The notes below the pieces were generated by a model that did not search any database, had not been told where the DNA came from, and saw nothing but the letters and a program-made list of their open reading frames with translations. A stretch of DNA of 39,442 bases, taken from contig CANPYM010000009.1 in the NCBI GenBank assembly GCA_947588685.1, positions 1-39,442 of the forward strand. The letters are read 5' to 3'. The position numbers and the translations under genes are program-made. This document shows, piece after piece, positions 15,487 to 20,680 of the stretch (position 1 is its first letter; each line of letters starts with the position of its first letter). Source of the stretch: an uncultured Bacilli bacterium (lineage in GTDB: Bacteria; Bacillota_I; Bacilli_A; RF39; UBA660).

Positions 15487-16107
15487 ATGAAAAAAAGAAT
15501 TGTAATGTATTCAATATATGGTATTTGTCTACTTTTAATGATTGGTTTATTAGTTGCTTATAATGTAACGTCAACTACTAATAATAGTCCTGCTATCTTA
15601 ACAGATTATGATTACGCTATTGACATTTTTAAAAACACTTTAGCGCCTGTCGTTAGTCAAACAGAAGAAGTGACAATTTCAAGACCTTACACAGCTGAAG
15701 GTGTTAAGATTGTCCGTAATTATTATGATTATCGTGATGATGAAAAAGAACAACAAAAAGCTATCATTTATTATGATGGAACATATATGCAAAGTACCGG
15801 CATTTACTATGCCGCTGATAAAGAGTTTGACGTTTTAGCCGTCTTATCTGGTGAAGTTACCGAAGTGTTAACCGATGAGTTAGTTGGCAATTCTATTACC
15901 ATTAAACACGATGATAATACATATAGTATATATCAAAGTCTTAAAGATATAACTGTCAAAAAAGGGGATCGTGTTAACCAAGGTGATAAATTAGCTACAA
16001 CAGGAACGTCAAATATTAATAAAGACTTAAATAACCATTTATATTTTGAACTTATGATTGGTGGATTAAGTGTCAATCCTGAAGAGTATTATGATGCAGC
16101 ATTATAA
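15487..16107 (+). CDS. spoIIQ: stage II sporulation protein Q, degenerate LytM domain
   Basis: SpoIIQ is a forespore membrane protein that binds mother-cell SpoIIIAH to form the channel or zipper between the two cells. A short N-terminal tail is followed by a membrane helix (about 6-25). Residues 95-206 form an M23/LytM-type domain: QSTGIYYAADKEFDVLAVLSG, GNSITIKHDDNTYSIYQSL, VKKGDRVNQGDKLA and HLYFEL. All three usual zinc ligands look replaced or disturbed: the HxxxD site reads QSTGIY and HxHFE reads HLYFE. B. subtilis SpoIIQ also lacks a ligand and is structural. I chose the ATG at 15487 behind AGAGGTGA. It sits between spoIID and spoIIID and has its own terminator. Confidence 0.88.
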   Translation: MKKRIVMYSIYGICLLLMIGLLVAYNVTSTTNNSPAILTDYDYAIDIFKNTLAPVVSQTEEVTISRPYTAEGVKIVRNYYDYRDDEKEQQKAIIYYDGTYMQSTGIYYAADKEFDVLAVLSGEVTEVLTDELVGNSITIKHDDNTYSIYQSLKDITVKKGDRVNQGDKLATTGTSNINKDLNNHLYFELMIGGLSVNPEEYYDAAL

Positions 16108-16117
16108 TACTCTTTTT
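16082..16117 (+). terminator. intrinsic terminator of spoIIQ
   Basis: A perfect 11-bp stem (16082-16092 with 16104-16114) has an inner ATG/CAT pairing and is followed by five T. The spoIIQ stop lies in the 3' arm. Confidence 0.87.
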
Positions 16118-16118
16118 A

Positions 16119-16126
16119 CATATAAT
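16119..16126 (+). promoter_or_regulatory. -10 element of the spoIIID promoter
   Basis: CATATAAT can be read either as a vegetative TATAAT or as a sigma-E-like -10 (CATACAnT). It starts 2 nt after the spoIIQ terminator T-tract and lies 16 nt before the spoIIID ATG. No -35 is convincing for either factor. Confidence 0.42.
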
Positions 16127-16142
16127 AATACTAGAGGTGCTT

Positions 16143-16418
16143 ATGAACTCAGGTATTATTAGGCGTGTTTTAGAAGAAAGTGCATATATTTTAGACACCA
16201 ATGAGACAATAAGAGATATGGCTCTAGTATTTAATGTTTCCAAAAGTACAATTCATAAGGATTTACATGAACGCTTAAAACAAATTGATATGGCCTTATT
16301 TAATAAGGTAAAAAAGGTGTTACAATACCATATTGATGTAAGGCATATCAGGGGTGGCGAAAAGACAAAACAAAAGTATTTAAAATTAAATGAGCATTAT
16401 GAAAAAAATGTGTTATAA
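16143..16418 (+). CDS. spoIIID: stage III sporulation protein D, mother-cell transcription factor
   Basis: SpoIIID is a small DNA-binding regulator that modulates sigma-E and sigma-K genes in the mother cell. The helix-turn-helix TIRDMALVFNVSKSTIHKDL corresponds to the B. subtilis region ending GVSKSTVHKDL. The later YHIDVRHIRGGEKTKQKY corresponds to the C-terminal DNA-contacting part. The length of 91 aa compares with 93 in B. subtilis. I chose the ATG at 16143 behind AGAGGTG; the GTG six bases upstream overlaps that ribosome site. The gene directly precedes mbl, as in Bacillus, and its stop codon lies inside the mbl -10 element. Confidence 0.95.
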   Translation: MNSGIIRRVLEESAYILDTNETIRDMALVFNVSKSTIHKDLHERLKQIDMALFNKVKKVLQYHIDVRHIRGGEKTKQKYLKLNEHYEKNVL

Positions 16419-16419
16419 T
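16411..16419 (+). promoter_or_regulatory. extended -10 of the mbl promoter
   Basis: TGTTATAAT at 16411-16419 contains the spoIIID stop codon (TAA, 16416-16418). It lies 25 nt before the mbl ATG. Confidence 0.55.
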
Positions 16420-16444
16420 AGTGTCATATTGGAGGTTGAGTCAT

Positions 16445-17437
16445 ATGTTTTCAAAAGACATCGGGATTGATTTAGGAACTGCCAATGTATTAATTTATAT
16501 TAAGGGTCAGGGAATAGTTTTGGATGAACCAAGTGTTGTCGCACTTGATTCAGATACGAAAAAAATTGTTGCAATCGGTAAAGAAGCAAGAGAAATGCTT
16601 GGAAGAACCCCAGATAAAGTTCAAGCCATTAGGCCTATGAAAGATGGGGTAATTGCTGATTTTGAAGTAACTGATATTATGCTTAATCATTTTATTAAGA
16701 AAGTTAAAGGAAGAAATTTATTTGGACGACCTAGAATTTTAATATGTTGTCCATCAAATATTACGCAAGTAGAAAAGAATGCTATTAGAATGGCTGCTGA
16801 TGCTACGGGAGCGAGACGAGTATTCTTAGAAGAAGAACCTAAAGTAGCCGCTATTGGAGCTGGTCTTGATATTGCTAAACCAAGTGGTAATATGGTTATT
16901 GATATCGGTGGTGGAACAACAGATATTGCTGTTTTATCATTAGGTGGTATTGTTAAAAGTGCTTCAATTAAAATAGCTGGTAATGTTTTTGATAATGACA
17001 TTATTAAATATATTAAAAATAAGTACAAGCTTTTAGTTGGTGAAAGAACAGCGGAAGAAATAAAGATGAAAATAGGAACTGTTTTTCCAGAAAATATTGA
17101 TGAAAAAATGGAAATAAAAGGTCGTGATCTCGTTACAGGCTTGCCTCATTCGGTAACCCTATGCTCTGCTGAAGTTGAAGAAGCCCTAAGAGAAAGCACT
17201 TATGAAATTATTAGTCAAGCTAAAACGGTTTTAGAAGAGACACCACCTGAGTTATCATCTGATATTATTGATAAAGGTATTGTCTTAACCGGTGGTGGGG
17301 CTTTGGTTAATGGAATGGATAAATTATTAGCGCATGAACTTAAAGTACCTGTTTTCTTAGCCGATAGTCCTCTTACTTGTGTTGTTGAAGGTACGGGCGT
17401 TATGCTTGAAAACCTTGAACTAATTGAAGATAAATAA
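16445..17437 (+). CDS. mbl: MreB-family rod-shape actin homologue, Mbl-like
   Basis: This actin-like protein forms membrane-associated filaments that direct lateral peptidoglycan synthesis. Hallmarks are DIGIDLGTANVLIY at the N-terminus (phosphate-1 loop), EEEPKVAAIGAG, VIDIGGGTTDIAVLSLGG (phosphate-2 loop) and VLTGGGALVNGMDKLL near the C-terminus. The length of 330 aa compares with 333 for B. subtilis Mbl. I chose the ATG at 16445 behind GGAGGTTGA. MreB, Mbl and MreBH are close paralogues; the spoIIID-mbl order is the main reason for choosing Mbl. It has its own promoter and a terminator with a GAAA loop. Confidence 0.93.
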   Translation: MFSKDIGIDLGTANVLIYIKGQGIVLDEPSVVALDSDTKKIVAIGKEAREMLGRTPDKVQAIRPMKDGVIADFEVTDIMLNHFIKKVKGRNLFGRPRILICCPSNITQVEKNAIRMAADATGARRVFLEEEPKVAAIGAGLDIAKPSGNMVIDIGGGTTDIAVLSLGGIVKSASIKIAGNVFDNDIIKYIKNKYKLLVGERTAEEIKMKIGTVFPENIDEKMEIKGRDLVTGLPHSVTLCSAEVEEALRESTYEIISQAKTVLEETPPELSSDIIDKGIVLTGGGALVNGMDKLLAHELKVPVFLADSPLTCVVEGTGVMLENLELIEDK

Positions 17438-17441
17438 ATAA

Positions 17442-17465
17442 AGGATGATGAAAGTCATCTTTTTT
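17442..17465 (+). terminator. intrinsic terminator of mbl
   Basis: GATGAT (17444-17449) pairs with GTCATC (17454-17459) around a GAAA tetraloop, followed by six T. Confidence 0.77.
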
Positions 17466-17560
17466 GATCCAACAAAAAAGAGCTATTACCTAGTTCTTTA
17501 TTACTTAACAAATACTTTATATTATCTTGCATATTACTATTATTAGATAATGTATCTGAT

Positions 17561-17642
17561 TTGACATTATTGTTAGATTGTGATATATTATCTTCAGTTG
17601 AACCCAACTGCGAAGTTATATTCGTACTTGGGTTCATTTTTT
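17561..17642 (+). ncRNA. candidate small structured RNA, unit A, with promoter and terminator-like hairpin
   Basis: TTGACA (17561-17566), a 17-nt spacer and TATATT (17584-17589) with TG at 17581-17582 make a good promoter. The expected start near 17596 falls just before a hairpin. There GAACCCAA (17600-17607) pairs with TTGGGTTC (17628-17635), and above one C-C mismatch TGCGAA (17609-17614) pairs with TTCGTA (17621-17626) around GTTATA. Six T follow at 17637-17642. A transcript would be about 45 nt, almost all hairpin. Whether it is expressed is unknown. Confidence 0.42.
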
Positions 17643-17678
17643 GTTAAAATTCTATTATTGTTAGATAACATATTATAG

Positions 17679-17778
17679 TTTCTATTTTTACTAGATTGTG
17701 ATACATTATTCGCAGACAACGAATTAATGGGGTTTGGCAATTGTAGCCACTGTCCATTGATTCGTTGTTTTTAGTTTT
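17679..17778 (+). ncRNA. candidate small structured RNA, unit B, with promoter and terminator-like hairpin
   Basis: The arrangement repeats unit A. TACATT (17702-17707) has TG at 17699-17700, and TTTCTA (17679-17684) lies in the -35 position at 17-nt spacing. A hairpin begins about 9 nt after the -10: 17716-17730 pairs with 17754-17768 over 15 bp with one U-G pair. An inner TGGC/GCCA helix (17735-17738, 17746-17749) sits inside. TTTTTAGTTTT follows. The hairpin sequence is unrelated to unit A; only its position and shape are kept. Confidence 0.4.
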
Positions 17779-17783
17779 AATCA

Positions 17784-17812
17784 CAAAAAGAAATGCTCAT
17801 TTGAACATTTCT
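17784..17812 (-). terminator. intrinsic terminator of the cotJ operon
   Basis: On the minus strand a 9-10 bp stem (17812-17803 with 17798-17789) encloses a loop of four and is followed by five T. It begins directly after the cotJC stop. Confidence 0.82.
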
Positions 17813-18385
17813 CTACATTTGATCTTCTTTATTATACTTTTGTTTATAATATTCTCTTAATTCTTTAAATCTTTGGTAATGTACAACTTCTCTTTGTCTT
17901 AAGAAAGAAAGAGGACCTAATAAATCAGGATCATTCGTCATTCGCATTAAGTTTTCATATGTAACTTTAGCTCTTTTTTCGGCAGCCATATCACTAACTA
18001 AATCAGCATCCCAGTCACCAGTTGTTTCAATATAAGTTGCGGTAAAAGGAACACCAGCCGCATCAACAGGGAATAAGGCATGGTCATGTTCAACATATTG
18101 AGCATTTAAACCAGCTGCTTCTAATTCTTCTATAGAAGCTCCCATCATAAGTTGTTTGACCATTGTTGCAATCATTTCAACGTGAGCCATTTCTTCGGTA
18201 CCAATATCGGTTAGTAAAGCTTTACCTCGTTCATCTGGCATATTAAAACGTTGATTTAAATAACGCATTGCTGCAGCCCATTCCCCATCAGGTCCACCAT
18301 ATTGCGCTAATAAGTTTTTAGCCATCGTTAATTCTTTGTGACGAACATTAACAGGATATTCTAACTTTTTAACATATTTCCACAT
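17813..18385 (-). CDS. cotJC: spore coat protein CotJC, manganese catalase-like
   Basis: CotJC is an inner spore coat protein of the ferritin-like Mn-catalase family. It is made in the mother cell and thought to help protect against peroxide. The start MWKYVKKLEYPVNVRHK and the core QYGGPDGEWAAAMRYLNQR are typical. Metal-ligand motifs are GTEEMAHVEMI (about residue 62) and EVVHYQRFKEL near the C-terminus. The length of 190 aa matches CotJC (189 in B. subtilis). I chose the ATG at 18385. Its ribosome site GGGAGGTG is formed by the last codons of the upstream gene (Trp-Glu-Val), with 2 nt between the genes. Confidence 0.95.
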   Translation of the reverse strand: MWKYVKKLEYPVNVRHKELTMAKNLLAQYGGPDGEWAAAMRYLNQRFNMPDERGKALLTDIGTEEMAHVEMIATMVKQLMMGASIEELEAAGLNAQYVEHDHALFPVDAAGVPFTATYIETTGDWDADLVSDMAAEKRAKVTYENLMRMTNDPDLLGPLSFLRQREVVHYQRFKELREYYKQKYNKEDQM

Positions 18386-18387
18386 TA

Positions 18388-18744
18388 TTACACCTCCCAA
18401 GGCCAAGGTGTTTCATCCCAAGACCATGGCCGTGCTTCCAATGCTTTACTAGCTAAAGTTAGAGGTCCATAACTTTCTTCATATTGCTTTTTAATTTTTT
18501 TCTTTTCTTCTCTTAATTGATTATAAAGTTGAATCATTTGAATATTATCAGGATCAATATCAAGGTATAGTCCTAAATCAATACAAGCAAAATCTAACAT
18601 ATCAATATATGTTAATAACTCAGCTTGTTCATTCATTGGTTTAATTTCATATACTTTGCCAAAGGAACTATATAAATCTTGGAACATATTACCACGAATA
18701 AAGCCTTGATATGGTTCAAATAAATTACCATTTTCATTATACAT
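18388..18744 (-). CDS. CotJA-CotJB fusion spore coat protein
   Basis: The protein joins two coat components that are separate in Bacillus. Residues 8-33 (LFEPYQGFIRGNMFQDLYSS) match the CotJA core, a short motif with a 'G..F.dLY' pattern. Residues 38-118 match CotJB: ELLTYIDMLDFACIDLGLYL, DPDNIQMIQLYNQL, YEESYGPLTLASK and the tryptophan-rich end (WSWDETPWPWEV). At 118 aa it is longer than CotJB (about 87) and shorter than both proteins together (about 170), so the CotJA part is reduced. It is directly upstream of cotJC, as expected. Start ATG at 18744 behind GAGGTG, with TATAAT at 18763-18758 on the minus strand. Sigma-E control is known for cotJ in Bacillus but no clear sigma-E promoter is visible. 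Confidence 0.83.
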   Translation of the reverse strand: MYNENGNLFEPYQGFIRGNMFQDLYSSFGKVYEIKPMNEQAELLTYIDMLDFACIDLGLYLDIDPDNIQMIQLYNQLREEKKKIKKQYEESYGPLTLASKALEARPWSWDETPWPWEV

Positions 18745-18793
18745 TTTCTAACACCTCATTATATTTTATGTATAAGAGGAAAATCGGTTAATT

Positions 18794-18826
18794 AAAAAGT
18801 AATGGCTATTCTAAAACCATTACTTT
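18794..18826 (-). terminator. intrinsic terminator of the 223-aa protein gene
   Basis: On the minus strand AAAGTAATGG (18826-18817) pairs perfectly with CCATTACTTT (18805-18796) and T follow. The gene's stop codon is in the loop. Confidence 0.82.
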
Positions 18827-19477
18827 TTCTTTATCTTCCATTATTTCTGGTTCACCTTGTAAATGAAGGGAAGTTGAAAAACCATTACGTTTTAACATTT
18901 GACAAACCTTTTTAGGTGAGATTTCAATTCCTTCATCACATATGATGTTGATAATCTTATCATCAGTTTCAATTAAGCCTTTAAAAACACGGCCATAAAT
19001 AGATGTTTCTTCCTCGCTGATTGACATGGTATAAGATAAATCTAAGTAACCGGGTAAATAAGGATAGTAGTCAGCACCATGACTATGACGCTCTTTGCTA
19101 TCTTTAAGTCCCTCTTCGATATCTTTTAAATCGCGGGCAAACCACATTTCTTTAATGTTATAATCATTTTTATATAAATCTTGATTCTTTTCAAATGTTA
19201 CTTGAGTATATGGTGTATTAACTTTATCAAGATAGTCCATAACTTCGTTCATTGATACTTCGCCATCGCGCATAAGTAAAATAACGATACCACTTTCTTC
19301 ACTACATAAAAAAGAATCAAATTGACGACTATGAATATGTTGTGAGCCAAGTTGTAAATGACATTTCGTATTGCTAAACAAAATGACATCTCTTGCTCCT
19401 TTTTTTAAGTGTCCTAAAGCTTTGTATAAATCTTCAGGATATTTTTGGACAGCATACACATCTAATGTGTGTTTCAA
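18806..19477 (-). CDS. unrecognised 223-aa protein next to the cotJ genes
   Basis: I do not recognise this protein. It has no signal peptide or membrane segment and looks soluble. Residues 1-100 read as an alpha/beta domain (GARDVILFSNTKCHLQLGSQ, then SGIVILLMRDGEV). Residues 100-140 are charged and end in a His-rich patch (KERHSHGADYYPYLPGY). Residues 150-223 form a second small domain (SIYGRVFKGLIETDDKI, ISPKKVCQMLKRNGFSTS). The frame must start at TTG 19477: an in-frame TGA lies just upstream, the next Met is far inside, and GGAG stands at suitable distance. An overlapping out-of-frame ATG lies nearby. It has its own vegetative-type promoter, so it need not be sporulation specific despite lying upstream of cotJ on the same strand. 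Confidence 0.75.
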   Translation of the reverse strand: MKHTLDVYAVQKYPEDLYKALGHLKKGARDVILFSNTKCHLQLGSQHIHSRQFDSFLCSEESGIVILLMRDGEVSMNEVMDYLDKVNTPYTQVTFEKNQDLYKNDYNIKEMWFARDLKDIEEGLKDSKERHSHGADYYPYLPGYLDLSYTMSISEEETSIYGRVFKGLIETDDKIINIICDEGIEISPKKVCQMLKRNGFSTSLHLQGEPEIMEDKEKVMVLE

Positions 19478-19504
19478 ATTTCATCATCTCCGAAAACAAG
19501 CAAT

Positions 19505-19532
19505 ATTGTATCACATTTTAATATTTTTGCAA
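19505..19532 (-). promoter_or_regulatory. promoter of the 223-aa protein gene (minus strand)
   Basis: TTGCAA (19532-19527), 16-nt spacer and TACAAT (19510-19505), preceded by TGA to give an extended -10. Confidence 0.66.
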
Positions 19533-19547
19533 ATTTACACATTTTAC

Positions 19548-19576
19548 TTGCAAAATCAATGGTTTATTGATATAAT
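19548..19576 (+). promoter_or_regulatory. promoter of the tRNA-His gene
   Basis: TTGCAA (19548-19553), 17-nt spacer and TATAAT (19571-19576) with TG at 19568-19569. Close to consensus, as expected for a tRNA gene. Confidence 0.8.
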
Positions 19577-19596
19577 GATACTGCGTATTTCAAATG

Positions 19597-19672
19597 GCGG
19601 ACATGGTGAAGGGGTTAACACGGTGGATTGTGGTTCCATTATGCTAGGGTTCGAATCCCTATGTCCGCCCCA
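19597..19672 (+). tRNA. tRNA-His (anticodon GTG)
   Basis: A full cloverleaf can be drawn. Acceptor GCGGACA pairs with TGTCCGC (19662-19668). The anticodon stem GTGGA/TCCAT encloses TTGTGGT, with anticodon GTG at 19630-19632. The T arm is TAGGG-TTCGAAT-CCCTA. The CCA end is encoded (19670-19672). The base before position 1 is G (19596) and the discriminator is C (19669); this extra G(-1):C73 pair is the identity element of tRNA-His and confirms the call. It is a single-gene unit with its own promoter and terminator. Confidence 0.97.
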
Positions 19673-19683
19673 GTAGGTAGAAG

Positions 19684-19707
19684 ACGGCTAATGTTAGCCG
19701 TTTTTTT
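19684..19707 (+). terminator. intrinsic terminator of tRNA-His
   Basis: ACGGCT (19684-19689) pairs with AGCCGT (19696-19701), with two more A-T pairs possible inside, followed by seven T. Confidence 0.87.
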
Positions 19708-19733
19708 GTTGATTATATATCTTTATCCATTTA

Positions 19734-19742
19734 TGTTATAAT
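19734..19742 (+). promoter_or_regulatory. extended -10 upstream of the zinc-ribbon protein gene
   Basis: TGTTATAAT, 32 nt before the ATG at 19775. No good -35 at 17 nt. Confidence 0.47.
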
Positions 19743-19774
19743 AATCTATAGAGTAGGTATGAGGGAGTGATGTT

Positions 19775-20599
19775 ATGATATGTAATCGGTGTGGTAGTTA
19801 TGAACAAGAAGGAACACGCTTTTGTAGTCGTTGTGGTAATTGTTTAATCAATCCAACCTATCCAAATGTTAACTATAATAATTATAATAACAATTATGGC
19901 GGTAATTATAGTGGCAATTACAACAATAACTACAATAATAATGGAAAACAAGGACCAGATGGTATGGCGATTGCTTCTTTAATTATTGGGGTGGCTACGG
20001 TTTTATTATCTTTTATCTTTAATATTTTTGTAATTCCTGTAGCGATTGTCGGCTTTATTTTGGGAATTGTTAGTAAAGCTAAAGGTATGAAAATTGCCGG
20101 AATTATTTTAAATATATTAGGTGCAATTATTGGTATTACGGTTCTTGCTTTATATATGATATACGAGTATAGAGATGATTTAGATTATGATTATGATCAC
20201 CATTATTATGATTCTAGCGAAAAAGAGCCAGAAAAAGAAAGCAATTATGTAAGCGGGGTATGGAATTGTAAAAGTTTTGACGGCTCTGGCCCTGGTGACG
20301 AGTATATCGTTACTATGAAGCTAAATGATGATTTAACCTTTACTTGGAATAAATATAATGACGAAAAGAATAATCATGTTTATGGCCATTATACATATGA
20401 AGATGAGCATAAACAAAATCAAAGTGGTGACTATAAATATTATATGGTTGATTTTGATGGTGATGAGTTTGTCAACGAAGGTGAACTACAGGATCAAAAA
20501 TATGCCTCACAGTATGAAATGGGTATCAATGAAGAACTAGGTGAAGCAATTGTTATGAATGTTAAAACCTATAATATGTATTATTGTTTTAAAGATTAA
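19775..20599 (+). CDS. zinc-ribbon membrane protein with Asn/Tyr-rich linker
   Basis: The N-terminus is a zinc ribbon with two CxxC knuckles (CNRCGSYEQEGTRFCSRCGN, residues 3-22). Residues 28-57 are a low-complexity Asn/Tyr/Gly linker. Two membrane segments follow (about 66-93 and 100-125), with the GMAIASLIIGV start and the IPVAIVGFILGIVSKAKGMK pattern of DUF4190-type proteins. An acidic Asp/Tyr/His-rich stretch (132-150) leads to a C-terminal beta-rich domain (about 155-274, with GVWNCKSFDG, LNDDLTFTW and MYYCFKD) that probably faces outward. Zinc-ribbon plus DUF4190 proteins are common in low-GC Bacillota, but their function is not known. The acidic stretch might bind metal. RBS GAGGGAG; monocistronic between terminators. 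Confidence 0.82.
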   Translation: MICNRCGSYEQEGTRFCSRCGNCLINPTYPNVNYNNYNNNYGGNYSGNYNNNYNNNGKQGPDGMAIASLIIGVATVLLSFIFNIFVIPVAIVGFILGIVSKAKGMKIAGIILNILGAIIGITVLALYMIYEYRDDLDYDYDHHYYDSSEKEPEKESNYVSGVWNCKSFDGSGPGDEYIVTMKLNDDLTFTWNKYNDEKNNHVYGHYTYEDEHKQNQSGDYKYYMVDFDGDEFVNEGELQDQKYASQYEMGINEELGEAIVMNVKTYNMYYCFKD

Positions 20600-20621
20600 G
20601 TACTTTCATAAGTGCTTTTTT
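20598..20621 (+). terminator. intrinsic terminator of the zinc-ribbon protein gene
   Basis: AAGTACTT (20598-20605) pairs with AAGTGCTT (20610-20617), one U-G pair, loop TCAT, then T. The stem begins in the stop codon. Confidence 0.75.
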
Positions 20622-20622
20622 C

Positions 20623-20651
20623 TTGTCTTATTATGTAGCTTATGTTAAAAT
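20623..20651 (+). promoter_or_regulatory. promoter of the two-repeat protein-glycosidase operon
   Basis: TTGTCT (20623-20628), 17-nt spacer and TAAAAT (20646-20651) with TG at 20643-20644. Confidence 0.62.
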
Positions 20652-20680
20652 GAATAGGAAGTCTAAAGTAGTGGTGTTGT

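Larger units (their letters stand above)
17466..17784 (+). repeat. gene-free intergenic stretch with two tandem diverged repeat units
   Basis: No credible gene lies between mbl and cotJC. The stretch holds two homologous units with a 118-nt period. Each has TTAGATAA (17543-17550; 17661-17668), exactly 23 variable nt, then TAGATTGTGATA (17574-17585; 17692-17703), then a different strong hairpin and a T-tract. The 23-nt spacers and the hairpin sequences are not alike, while spacing and layout are kept. A short minus-strand S/N-rich frame (17455-17637) crosses it, but 118 is not a multiple of 3 and the frame has no ribosome site, so a coding repeat is unlikely. The last bases before cotJC form its terminator. 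Confidence 0.6.

Noticed and set aside
17455-17637. A 60-codon S/N-rich minus-strand frame, with a similar S/N-rich segment upstream in another frame
   Set aside because: No ribosome site; the repeat period of 118 nt is not a multiple of 3, so the similar segments fall in different frames. The similarity is better explained by the duplicated promoter-hairpin DNA. A decayed gene cannot be fully excluded.
17716-17768. Hairpin B as an integron attC-like recombination site
   Set aside because: The RYYYAAC/GTTRRRY end boxes are absent and no integrase or cassette genes are nearby.
17543-17780. CRISPR-like repeat-spacer array
   Set aside because: Only two units; the conserved parts are 8 and 12 nt and the period is 118 nt; no cas genes.
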